From Saururus chinensis (Eukaryota > Streptophyta > Magnoliopsida > Piperales > Saururaceae), in assembly GCA_035235625.1 (NCBI GenBank), contig CP141147.1, positions 30,548,756 through 30,612,755 of the forward strand: a DNA stretch of 64,000 nt. The letters are read 5' to 3'. Every line of letters begins with the position of its first letter. Positions within the stretch are counted from its first letter, which is position 1. The translations under genes were made by a program, and so were the position numbers. Positions 25,555 to 35,915 of the stretch are shown piece after piece. The notes under the pieces were generated by a model. That model had not been told where the DNA came from, made no database searches, and saw only the letters and a list, made by a program, of their open reading frames with translations.

Positions 25555-28496
25555 TTACTGAACCATGGTCAAGAAAGAGTCGGCAGCACTAGCTGCTGCG
25601 GCAGCCACGCTGCCGCCGGCGTTTGATGAACCGGCATTTTGCCTTTGGAACTGGATCTCGTACCCCATCTTTCCGTCCACTTCTTCATCCTCGTCGTCGT
25701 CGTCTTCCTCGTCCTCCTCTAGGTTGTCGCTACAGTCTGGCTCGTCTAGCTTATCATACTCGTCCATGACAGCCTGATGCTGCCGGTGGCGCCCGACCAT
25801 CAGCTCCTTCACAATGTCTTCTGGCTTCAATCCAAAACCAGAATCAATTCAATGCTGACCCCAAAAAAGGTGATAATGGTGGACAAATGCATATCCTCAC
25901 ACTAAAGCTTACCTTCTTCGTGGTCGCTTCTTCCCCGAAGAAGCTCGGTGGAACACCGCCACCATTGCTGGTCGGCACCTGGGAACTCGAACATCCTCCG
26001 CCGCCACTGCCGTCGTTGCTTTCGCCGTCGTTGTCATCGTTCCCCTTGTTAGCTTCAGCCTGCGGCAGGGACTGGCCACCGACATCGCTCCCTTCCTTCA
26101 TATTGGTAATTGGGTTTTGAACCAATTCTTGCTCTTGTTTCTGCTGTGCCCCTGTGGAGCTGCTGCTTACTACTCCGCCGCCGCCACTACTTCCGCCGAG
26201 TATCTTCTTCCGATACAGCGCGTCAAGCTCATGGAAGTACGGGCAGGTTTTCGCGTCTTCCGGCCTCTTCTTGTTGCTCTCCTTCACCTTCTTGAAGTAC
26301 TTGTTGATGTTCTCCCACTTCTCCTTGCATCTCTTCGAGCTCCGTTTGTAGCCCATCCGCTGCATTCCGGCCGAGATCTCCTCCCACAAGGGTCCCTTGG
26401 GCCCCGCCTCCTGATACCTCGTCTCCAACCCACTTCTCAGCTTGATCAGCGCGAGCACCTCCGCCTTCGGCCACCGCGACGACGTCGAGTCGAAACCGCC
26501 GGTCGATGCCGCAATTTCCTGTTGCGACTGCTGTTGTTCAACTGTCACCACCTCCGACGACGAGGGTGCAGTTTGGTGCCGCCGGGCCATTTCGGTGATC
26601 TGAGTTTTCTGCTGCGGAGGCTGCTGTTGGTGGTGGGAATGCACAGGCTGAGGAGGCGGTGGCGTGGGGGCTGGCTGCGGAGGCGGGGCAGCTGGAATGG
26701 TGACGGCTGGAGGCAACTGGATGGTCTGACCGGTGATCTTTTGGAGGAAGGAGATGACTGCGGTATCGCGGGAGGCAGCCATGGCCCGCTCCTGGGCCAT
26801 GAGCTCGTGCTCCCGGGTGAGCCGCGACATCTCCTGCCGCCGCCAGGCCTCCTCCCGAATCATCCGGTCCTGCTCCCGCTTCTCGATCGCCTCCAGGAAG
26901 CGCTGCTGCATGGCCTCCTGCCTCTCCATCACCTGACTCATCACCCCCTCGAAGAATGCCTTCATCTTCTTGCTCATGCTGCCGCTCCGCCTGACGGCCC
27001 TCTTCCGCTTCCGGGCAGCCTCCTCGCCGCCCTCCTCCATCTCCTCCTCCGACTCTTCCTCCTCCTCGTCCTCCTCCTCCTCCTCAGAGTTGGACGAGAA
27101 GCTGATCCCAGCCTGCCCTCCAGCCGCCTGAGTCAGGTCGGGCATCCTGACGGGAGCAGGAGGGGCGGAGGAGACCGGCAGTGGAGCCTGTATCCTCACC
27201 GAGCTCGACCCTGCCACCACCGTGTTGGCGATGCCGACGGAGATGGGAGTCGCTGCCAGGGCGGCTGCCGGCGGCGTGGAAGACGGCCCAGCAGACGCAG
27301 CTCCGGCGTGGAGGGCCTCTAGCTGGGTGAAGAAGCGATAGCTCTTGCCGTCCTGGCGGCCGGCGCGGCCCTCCTTGGTGCGCTTGTAGTACTTGTGCAC
27401 GTTCTCAAACTTCTCCTTGCACTTCTTGGCGTTCCGGCTGTAGCCCAGCTCCGCCAGCTTCCTGCGACACACAGAGAGACAGCCACAAAGACGACGAGAA
27501 GCTCAATGCCAACGATCTGAATGATTGCGCCCTACTCTATGCGACTATTTATATCAGATCAAACCAAAACCAGCATTAAAATAAGCTGAAAAGAAAGCCC
27601 AAAAGCAGAACAGGACCAGCATCAGCATGCGAGTGTATCCATTTCTTTGAGAGCTTTATTCTAATGGAAGAAAGAAGGAATTGGGTTGGCTGGGCCATGA
27701 TGCAGTTGGATCCGGGCAGAGGCTACTGTAGCGGAATTGGGGACGGAAATGAGCTTGGGAGATGTCGTGTGAGAGAGGAAGAGAGTGTTCAGGAGAGGGG
27801 GGGACGGAGGATTGCGGGAAAGAAAAGCAGCAGAGACCCAACAAAGACAGCGTCACTAAACAGGCACTGCAGTTCTCTGCAAATCCGTGGTACGAGGCTC
27901 AGATCGTTAGCTGGGGTGTCTGCAATTTTGTTAAGGAGCTGAAAACCAAGCCAGACAAGCATTTGGGCATTCGACTCCACTGGCCTTTGCGTTGAGCTTA
28001 TACGGATCTGGCATGCCGACTCGAAGAGAGGGAGAATTGGGGAAGATGAGCAATCTGGGCTATGCATGATGATCCCAATTGTGAAGTGGTTCTGAGTTCT
28101 GTACCTGGAGACGTCCTCCCAGAGGGGGCCCTTGAGCGTGGCGTCGCGGAAGGCAGCGTCCATTTCCGACCGGATTTTCAGCAGCGCCAAAGTCTCCTGG
28201 CGGGGCCACCGGTTGCCGGGCGGCCCCCGTTCCGCCTCCTCAACCGCCAACGCTTCCTCTTCCTGGAACCCACCCGCCACCGGCACCAATTCCTCAAATC
28301 CCCGCTGCTGCGGCGCAGGCGGTCGGCTGCTAATGGGCGAGGCCGCCTCCGCCAGCACCCCAGCCTGCGGCAAGTGCTCAGAGCTCGGAATTCCCACCAT
28401 GCGTCCCCTGTCACCAGTCGACGCGGAAGCAAACTGCGCCATATCCGGCGACACCCCGTACTGCGCCCCACCCCCACCTCCGCCCCCTGGTTGCAT
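25555..28496 (-). CDS. GTL1: Trihelix transcription factor, GT-2/GTL1 type
   Basis: Nuclear DNA-binding factor of the plant trihelix family. Exons: 28496-28105, 27461-25913, 25824-25555. All junctions are GT-AG, and the joined frame gives 736 residues. An N-terminal trihelix (about 95-181) begins NRWPRQETLALLKIRSEMD and is split by intron 1 after the LWEDVSR turn. An acidic run (257-276) and a basic nuclear-import-like patch (RKRKRAVRR, 281-289) follow, then a long charged central helix (about 299-381), a Pro/Gln-rich linker and a C-terminal trihelix (about 459-550, SRWPKAEVLALIKLRSGLE). The tail has a second acidic run and ends SFLTMVQ. ASPISSRPPA before the first domain and the tail closely resemble Arabidopsis GTL1, known to curb cell growth and endoreduplication and to affect stomatal density. 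I take 28496 as the start because the upstream in-frame GTG is not a plant start. Orthology to GTL1 rather than a close paralogue is inference. Confidence 0.93.
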
Positions 28497-29020
28497 AATT
28501 GCCGAGCTCACAGTTCACTTCCTCTCAAAACCCACCTCCTCCTCTCGCCCTTACTCATGAGAGAAGGCTGGGAACCGGGGCGGGGGGAGGGGCGACTGGC
28601 TCAACGCAGACGCTGGAAATCGGAAACAGAAACCAGTACAAGAGAAGAAGGTGAAAAAAAAAAAGATGGAGACAACTGGAAAGAGAGACAGAGACAGAGA
28701 AAGCAAGAGAGAGAGAGGAGAAGCTGAGAGAAAGAGGGGCTGTACAAGTGCTTACTGGGAAATTTTATACACATGTAAACAAATGAATGAACTTAAAAAG
28801 AAGGTTGGGAAAAAGAGGAGTTAGAGAGAGAGGGAAGAAGATGGATGAGCTGAGGTGAGGAGGGGAGTGAAAGAGAGGAGATGGGATGATGGTGATGATG
28901 ATGATGGTGATGATGGGAATGATGTGATGATGATGGGTGTGATCATTATGGCCATGGCAAGAGGGGTGGGCTAAATAAATATATATGAGAAGTGGTTATA
29001 GGGAAGAGAATATATAAATT
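28497..29020 (-). promoter_or_regulatory. Leader and probable core promoter of the trihelix gene
   Basis: Read in the mRNA sense, 28740-28500 is a CT-rich tract (CTCTCTCTCT-type), typical of plant 5' leaders and core promoters. TATA-like stretches on the minus strand lie at about 28985-28973 and 29020-29011. A GAT-rich run at 28885-28925 (ATC repeats in the sense strand) separates them from the CT tract. The transcription start is not fixed by the sequence, and ATGs lie upstream of the CDS start if the distal TATA is used. Confidence 0.35.
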
Positions 29021-29103
29021 AAAAATGCAGATGTGTAAGGAGGTTTTTTAAATAAAAAAAAATTCTGGGATAGATGCTGCGTTGTCAGCTGCTAACTTTG
29101 CAG

Positions 29104-29240
29104 CTAATAATGGTTTAGAAGTTGGATGGGAGTGATGAGGCAAAGGGGGGGTGATGAAGTGGGGAATATCTTTGAGGGGTAAATCAACCTGGTTTCCTCC
29201 TTGTAGATGCTGTGAGATGCCCTTGAGACGCTTTGGAAAA
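29104..29240 (+). repeat. Duplicated segment A, copy 1
   Basis: The stretch with GGGGAATATCTTTGAGGGG, AAATCAAC and TTTCCTCCTTGTA matches 40276-40415 in the same order (AATATCTTGCAAGG, AAATCAAC, TTTCCTTCTTGTA). In both places segment B follows downstream in the same orientation. Confidence 0.6.
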
Positions 29241-30423
29241 GGAGATCATGTGAACAAACCGGTACATATAGGTCTTTGGAATATGATACATAAGAGGGCA
29301 ATTGTGCGTAAAAACCGTTTAGGCTAGATAAGCCCTGAGAGCGTTTGATTACAATTTTCTATTTTTTGTACTTTTTGGAAATATTATCACTAATTACATT
29401 TCTTCTCTCATATTTTAATTGTTGATTATTGATAAAATATGATATTTAAGGAAACTTATAATTTAATACTTAGTAAAAAATTTACTTTATCCTATAATTG
29501 CTATAAAAAAGAGTATGAAATGAGATCAATAATATGTGACAAATGTTTTATTATACATAAGCGGAAAATTTAACTAAATACAAAAGGTAAGTAAATGAAT
29601 GTTATTTAGAATCCTCGCAACATAAACAGGTGAGATTGAACTCTGTCCTCCTAAGCATTGCCTAATGCTTATTGTAGTTGAAATATTATATCCACTAATT
29701 GTTATGATGAGAAGGAGAATATAAATAGGACAATTAACTTGAGAGAATTATTTTATCAAAGACAAGAGCAAAAAATTTAATTAAATACAATCCCTTTCAA
29801 GTTCGTGCAGAAAGAAAAGCAAATGAATTTAGTAGAATCATAACAAATTGAAGTTAGTAGTCTTCCCAAACATGTATAAAGCTTCTTGTGATTGTGTTAC
29901 TTGCTTTACAAACACACTCATACTATCATCAACTTCATAAACATAATTTTCTAGAAATTTTATGTACGTGCATTGCTTCATACTTCCCTTTGGATTATGT
30001 AATAAAAAAATAAAGAAAAACGTCTCCATTCTCTTAATTCTTTTTGTTTTCCTCTTTCTATTAGCACTTGTATGATTTTAGAAAAATACTTTTGTGACGT
30101 TGAAAAATCAACGTTAAAAAGCTATTTCATCATTTCAAAATTGTTGATGACTGGGACTAATAAAAATAGGCCCCACCCATCAATAGTTTTGAGATGAACT
30201 CAACGTCAAAATAGCAGTACTCATAATTTTATTATATCTAATCTTATATATTAATATTTTATGTCATAAGCTTCTCACATGTTCCAAGTCTCAGTTGGCA
30301 GTTTACGGTTAGCGAAAGAAGCAGCACAAAATTAGGTTTCCGGCAGACAAGAACACAGTGTAACAACTGTAGAGTGGGCCCCGCACATGGGATAGGAGGG
30401 GAGGACCGGAACGTGCCTGGGCG
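29241..30423. other. Gene-free AT-rich stretch
   Basis: No coding region, RNA gene or element end could be supported. A short minus-strand frame at 30029-29838 has no recognisable domain. Confidence 0.5.
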
Positions 30424-30612
30424 GGTCCCACATACCCTAACCGCCATGCAACTCGGGGGAGGGCCCGGCCCAACGGCGCATTCTCGCCGTTTAATATACC
30501 GCGAGAAATCGTTGCATCTGCGATTGCCTTATTTCTCATGGTGTGTGGGTCCGACAGCTGCTTCTCTATTTCCGCAGTCACCATTGGCTCGTACCAGTGG
30601 AGCCCACGAGCC
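30424..30612 (+). repeat. Duplicated segment B, copy 1 (lacks the MITE)
   Basis: Shares GGTCCCACATACCCTAACC, CGTTTAATATA, GTTGCATCTGCGATTGCC, TGTGGGTCCGAC and GCAGTCACCATTGGCT with 41208-41525. Copy 2 carries a MITE at the TTTAATATA site; this copy does not. A 144-codon plus-strand frame (30374-30808) crosses it, but the equivalent frame is not kept in copy 2, so it is not called as a gene. The segment is clearly richer in G+C than its surroundings and extends to about 30790 without a partner. Confidence 0.75.
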
Positions 30613-30989
30613 ATATCCAATTGAACTTCTAATTTTGCCTGATGCGTCACGCAAGATGATGTTGGGGCATTCGAGAAGCTGGATCTTCTCGGGAAGGGAA
30701 AGTAAAAGACGGGATTTTGTCGTGGCCTCTTTAAAATTTAAACCCCGTCCAGGCCGACGTGCCGCCCTTCTCCGCCGCGTCAACAACTACTTCCATCGGA
30801 TGTGGTAATTTTTTATTTTTTGAACTAACTTGTCGTGATTGTGGTAAATGTAAATATGAGTGTAATAAAAGTTCAAATCAAGCTCTGACATGAATTCTAA
30901 GATAAAAAATGTTAAGACATGAATTAATTTTATATTAAGATAACAAAATTAACTTATTTATTAACCAATTGAGCGATGGCAGGATCCTC

Positions 30990-31135
30990 GAGGGATTATG
31001 TCACCGTTAACCATGATGTGTGGGTGTTACACGTACCCTAAAAGATTGATAACGAGATATTTTGTATAATACAGTGCTCTAAGATGTCCCCTTCAAGTTG
31101 GGTCCTAAGAACTTTAAGACATCCTTTCTGGAGAA
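30990..31135 (+). repeat. Dispersed repeat family C, copy 3
   Basis: Plus-strand copy of the family at 2440-2590. It is recognised by GATGTGTGGGTGTTACACG, then GTGCTCTAAGATG and CAAGTTGGGTCCTAAGAA. Confidence 0.5.
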
Positions 31136-32212
31136 AGTCACCTTTTTATTATATCTACTTCATAAATGAAAGAAAGAAATAATGGCTACAACTAGCCCAA
31201 GCTTAAATTCAACTCAAAGGTAACTTCTTTCTTTTTCTTTTCTCTTCTTTTTCTGCGTTATGAGAGAAGGCTTCCTTATGGGGACAGAATTAGATATAGA
31301 CTAGAATATACAAAATGCTTGTTATAAATAAATATATAAAAATTTGTGGGTGGCCTACTAAGGACCAATTATAATGCAACTTAATAGTGATCACAAACAT
31401 AAGATACAATTTTATTAGACTTCCTCTTTCCCGTGTTAATAGCTCTATTTTATTCTTTTAAAGGATGAAGAGTCTACTATCCTCTATCTTAGCTTGCCTA
31501 CCCGGCCTACGCAGAGTCGGTAGATATCTACTGTCTAAATATAAATAGAAGGTGGATATTTACCCACACTACAATAAAATATAATATTAGCAACGCATTT
31601 ATTAGCGATGCTTAGATAAGCATCACTAAAAATAATTATTGGTGATGCTTAGTTAAGCTTCGCTAATACTAATCATATTATATTAACGATGCTTTATTGT
31701 AAGCGTCGCTAATAGTGCCCCTATGTACAATGTTTTATACAACTGTCGCTAAAAGATATATATTTTAAATAAAAAAATATGACTATTAGCGACGCTTTTC
31801 GTAAGCGTCGCTAATAGCTTTCTTAATAGCGACGCTTATACGAAAGCATCGCTAATAATGCTACTATGTCACTAATAGTTATAATTTAAAAATAAAAAAA
31901 TTAAACTATTAACGACGCTTTTACATAAGCATTGCAAATACCATTTCTAATAGTGACATTTGTTGACATACGTCTCTAATAGCTTTATTAATTAATTTTA
32001 TTTAATAAATAAATATTAAAAAATTATAATAAACTTCCTAAATATAATATATTTTATTCAAAATTTACTATTTATATATACAATAAATAAATATTAAATT
32101 TTTAATAAAAACTAGTGTTAATAATAGATTAAATTTTCACTATTTATATATAATATATTTTATTTATTAAATTTTATTATTAATTTTAAAAGATAATTTA
32201 CACTAAAAGAAA

Positions 32213-32897
32213 GAGTGAAGAGAGTGCATGGAGAGAAAGAGTGAGAGTGAGAGTGAGGAGAGAGAGGGATTGAAGAGAGAGAGTGAGAGATGAAGGAGAG
32301 AGAGACAGGGGAGGGGAGAGAGAGAGAGGAAAGAGAGACGGAGGAGATAGAGGAATAAGGCGGAGAGAGAGGAAGAGGAGAGGGAGAGAGAGGTGAGGGA
32401 AGAGAGAGGAGAGAGAGAGGGGGGGGGGGAAGGAAGAGAGAGGAATTTTATTTTAATTTTTAAAATTTTTTTTATTAATTTTTTATTTTTAAAATAAAAT
32501 TAAAATTAAAATAAATACTAATAGCAACGTATGGTTTTATGCGTCGCTATTAGTATATGTATTAGCGATATATAAAATTATACATCGCTAATAAGGGACA
32601 TATTAGAGATGTATAATTTTATATGTCACTAATATTATTTATTTTAATTATTTTTTATTTTTTAAAATTAAATTTAAAGAATGAAAAATCTTAAAAAATT
32701 AAAATTAGAGGAGAGATAATGTGCAGGGAGAGAGGAGAGGGAAGAGAGAGAAAGGAGAGGGAAGAGAGAGGGGAGGGAAGAGAGAGAGGAATAAGACGGA
32801 GAGAGGAAGAGGAGAGAGATAGAGAGAGGAGAGGAAGAGAGAGAGGAGAGGGAGAGAGAGAGAGAGAGGAAGAGAGAAAGGAGAGGGAGAGAGAGAG

Positions 32898-32928
<31 letters not shown>

Positions 32929-34480
32929 AGAGAGAAGGGAGAAGAGAGGAGAAAGAGAGGAGAGGGAGAGAAGAGGGAGGAGAGAGATAGAGAGAGGAGA
33001 GAGAGAAGGGAGAAGAGAGGAGAAAGAGAGGAGAGGGAGGAGAGAGATAGAGAGAGGAGAGAGAGGGAAAGAGATGAGAGAGGGAGAAGAGAGAATAGAG
33101 GGAGAGTAATTTTTTTAATTTTGTTTAAATAAAAAATAAAAATATAATTTTTTTAATTCTTTTTTATTTTTGAAAATTAATTTTAATGAATACAAATCTT
33201 AAAAATTTGAAATTAGAGGAGAGAGAGAGAGAGGAGAGGGATAAGAGAGGGAGAGTAATTTTTAAATTTTTATTTATTTATTTATTTATTTAAAATTTAA
33301 TTAAAAAATAAAAAAAGTATTAGCGACATATAGGTACGTCGCTAATACCTTTGAGTAGTAGCGATGTATATGCATACACGTCACTAATACCCTTAAGTAT
33401 TAGCGACGTATAAGCCTATACGTCACTAATACCCTTAGTAGTAGCGACATATATACATATGTTTCGCTAATACAATTTCATTTGTTATTTTTTATTAATT
33501 TTTAAATAAAAAATATAAAATAGAGAAAGGAGAGAGGGAGATAGAGAGAGGGTAGAGAGAGAAGGGAGAGAGATAGAGGGGAGAGAGAAGGGTGAGAGAA
33601 AGAGAGAGAAGAGGGTGGAGGGAGGGAGGAGAGAGAGAGAGGGTAGAGAAAAGAGAGAGAGAGAGAGAGAGGGTAGAGAGAGAAGAGAGAGAGAGGAGAG
33701 AGAGAGGGGAGAGAGAAGGGAGAGAGGGAGGAGAGAAGGGAGAGAGGGAGGAGAGAGAGATGAGAGAGAGAGAGAAGAGAGGGAGAAGAGAGGGAGATAA
33801 TTTTTTTAATTTTTATATTTTATTTGTTTATTTAAAATTTGATTAAAACAATAAAAAAAGGTATTAGTGATGTATAGGCCTATACGTCGCCAATACCTTT
33901 GCGTATTAGCGACGTATATGCATATACGTCACTAATACCCTTGAGTAGTAGCGACGTATATACCTATATGTCACTAATATATTTTTATTTATTATTTTCA
34001 TTAATTTTTAAATAAAAAATATAAAATAGAGATAGGGGAAGAGAGAGAGGGAGATAGAGAGAAAGGGTAGAGAGAGAACGGTGAGAGAGAGAAGAGGGTG
34101 GAGGGAAGGAGGAGAGAGACGATAGAGAGAGAGGAGAGAGAGAGAGGGTAGAGAGGAGAGAGAGGGTAGAGAGAGAAGGGATAGGGAGAGGAGAGAGAGA
34201 AAAGGGAGAGATGGAGGAGAGAGAGAGGGTAGAGAGAGAAGAGACAGAGAGAGGGTAGAGAGAGAAGGGTGAGAGAGAAAGAGGAGAGAGAGAGAAGAGG
34301 GTGGAGGGAGGGAAGAGAGGGGGAGAGAGAGAGGGAGAGAGAGAAGGGAGAGAGGGAGGAGAGAGAGGAGATAGGAAGTGAGAGAGGAGAGAGAGAGGAT
34401 AGGGAAGAGAGAGAGAGATAGGAGATATGTTGAGAGAGGAGAGGGAAGAGAGAGATGGGGGAAGAGAGAGAGGGGAGGGA
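32213..34480. repeat. GA-rich blocks inside the CACTA element
   Basis: Five purine tracts on the plus strand (about 32213-32443, 32700-33115, 33205-33260, 33520-33800, 34025-34480) consist of irregular GAGAGA with GGGA interruptions. Each is bordered by A/T runs and by an inverted pair of the subterminal motif, so block plus border forms a repeated module. Such tracts can form triplex or bind GAGA-binding (BBR/BPC) proteins in plants; that they do so here is not shown. Confidence 0.85.
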
Positions 34481-34639
34481 TATGATTTTTTTAAAAAAAA
34501 TAGGAGTATTAGCGATGTATATCTTTTTACGTCACTAATATTATGTTGTATTAGCGACATATAAGTTTATATGGCACTAATGTTTGCTGTATTAGCGATA
34601 TATAATTTATACGTCGCTAATATAACTTTTTTTAAAAAA

Positions 34640-34865
34640 AACATACCGTAGGCAAAATTCCGCCCACGCGGGGAAATTTTGCATGTGAATGAAATTTCCC
34701 CACGTGGCCAAAATTTCTCCCACTGCCTATAAAGAACTCCGGCCCCCTCCCCCATTTTCCCCCCCTCCTCCTTGGCATCTCACCCCCGCCGCCCACGGCA
34801 CCCTGTCCCCCACCCCCTCCATTGCCCCCTCCTTCCTCTTTCGCTCTGCCCCGTTGCTATTTAAT
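34640..34865. other. Foreign-looking segment inside the CACTA element
   Basis: This segment differs sharply from the GA and TA-rich parts. It holds an inverted pair, GGGGAAATTT against AAATTTCCCC (about 34670-34701), then CCTATAAAGAAC (TATA-like), then a C-rich, G-poor tract to 34850. It looks like a short promoter-plus-leader picked up by the element. The donor gene is not recognisable and this is inference. Confidence 0.4.
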
Positions 34866-35759
34866 TTTTTTTAAAAAAAATTAATTTCTAGTGATGCTTA
34901 AATATTAAAAAGGGTCATTATTTGATTTTAAAAAAAAATTAATTACTAGCTACGCTTAAAAATTGTGGCTATTTATTTTTTTAAATAATTATTAGCGATG
35001 CTTTATATATATGTCGCTAATAAGTTATTTTTTAATTCTTTTAAAAAATATTTTTTTCTATTAGCGATGTATACATAAGTGTTATTAATAATTATTTATT
35101 AGCGACGTATACATAAGCATCATTAATAATTCTTTATTAGCGATGTTTATAATATACGTTGCTAATAATTTATTTTAAAAAAATTATTTTTCTTTTAGTA
35201 GCGATGCATAACTATACGTCGCTAATACACCTTATTAGCAATGCTTTTAGTTATATGTCACAAATTGGTAATAGCGACTGCAGTATTTTTTACGATGTTT
35301 ATTATATATCGATAGTAGTCATTTTTGTTGTAGTGCCACTATGTTAAGGGGGTCGGCTGGCTAAAAGAAAGGGTATGAGACTTCTCAACCTTGTTTAAAA
35401 TAAACTAATTTTAATATATTTTGAAAAAAAATAGAATTATTAAAATGAAATGGGTACTAAAGCCATGATTTGAGTAGAAGTTGCAATAAAACCACTATTG
35501 CAAAAGTGGACAATGGACCCAAATGCCATTGACCAATGTCTCCAAATTGGGGGTCTATCAAACGAGAACTGGATACACAAAAGTACTTCCACCAAGTATT
35601 GGAAGGCAACATTGGCCAAGGTGGGGCCTGGAAGGAGTAGCCATGGACGTTCCTTCAAGCCACACATATGACATGAACTAATTCATGAAACTTAACCAAC
35701 ATATTCTCGGCTGCATGTCTAGGACCATTACTTTGGAAGCCGAGGTCATGAACCCTCAC

Positions 35760-35915
35760 TTTGTTAGCCATCGACGTGTATTATATCCTAACTTACCCTA
35801 TACTAATGATGTTTCGGTGTTGCATATGTTCGAGGGAATAGGTGACAAGACACAATGCTCTAAGTGACTGATTGCCCTGCCCCTTTCAGTCGAATCCTAA
35901 GGATTTGGACACCAC
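35760..35915 (+). repeat. Dispersed repeat family C, copy 4
   Basis: Plus-strand copy. ATGCTCTAAGTGACTG, then ATTGCCCTGCCCCTTTC and GTCGAATCCTAAG, match the copy at 17455-17580 nearly base for base over the second half. Confidence 0.55.

Larger units (their letters stand above)
31567..35335. mobile_element. Non-autonomous CACTA (En/Spm) element, 3769 bp
   Basis: Left tip CACTACAATAAAA pairs with right tip TTTTTGTTGTAGTG (12 of 13 terminal bases inverted). CCA lies directly outside both ends (31564-31566, 35336-35338), the 3-bp target duplication expected for CACTA elements. Subterminal repeats of TATTAGCGACG(T/C) in both orientations fill 31600-32000 and 34860-35300, and recur in pairs at 32520-32640, 33310-33470, 33860-33990 and 34500-34630. 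Between them lie five purine-rich GA blocks. There is no transposase-like open frame, so it must depend on another element for movement. Repeated units of about 500 bp (compare 33474 with 33990) show internal amplification. Repetitive frames within (Arg-Glu-Arg or Ser-Leu-Pro rich) are artefacts. Confidence 0.93.

Noticed and set aside
25825-25862. Alternative acceptor for trihelix exon 3 at the TCAG near 25857
   Set aside because: It would bring an in-frame stop directly after the junction; the acceptor before CCAGAAGAC keeps the frame and the conserved PED start.
26117-27322. 401-codon plus-strand open frame opposite exon 2 of the trihelix gene
   Set aside because: Its Leu/Arg/Pro-rich reading is what GC-rich antisense of an acidic, Gln/Pro-rich exon gives. 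It matches no family, while the minus strand carries clear trihelix domains.
30374-30808. 144-codon plus-strand frame
   Set aside because: It overlaps duplicated segment B, the frame is not kept in the copy at 41208-41525, and an opposing minus-strand frame covers the same place.
31500-31560. CRISPR-like spacing of TATTAGCGACG motifs near the CACTA start
   Set aside because: The motifs are irregularly spaced, occur in both orientations and belong to transposon subterminal repeats in a plant genome.
32719-34560. Arg-Glu-Arg-rich plus-strand and Ser-Leu-Pro-rich minus-strand frames
   Set aside because: They are translations of the GA-rich blocks in the CACTA element and have no complexity beyond that repeat.
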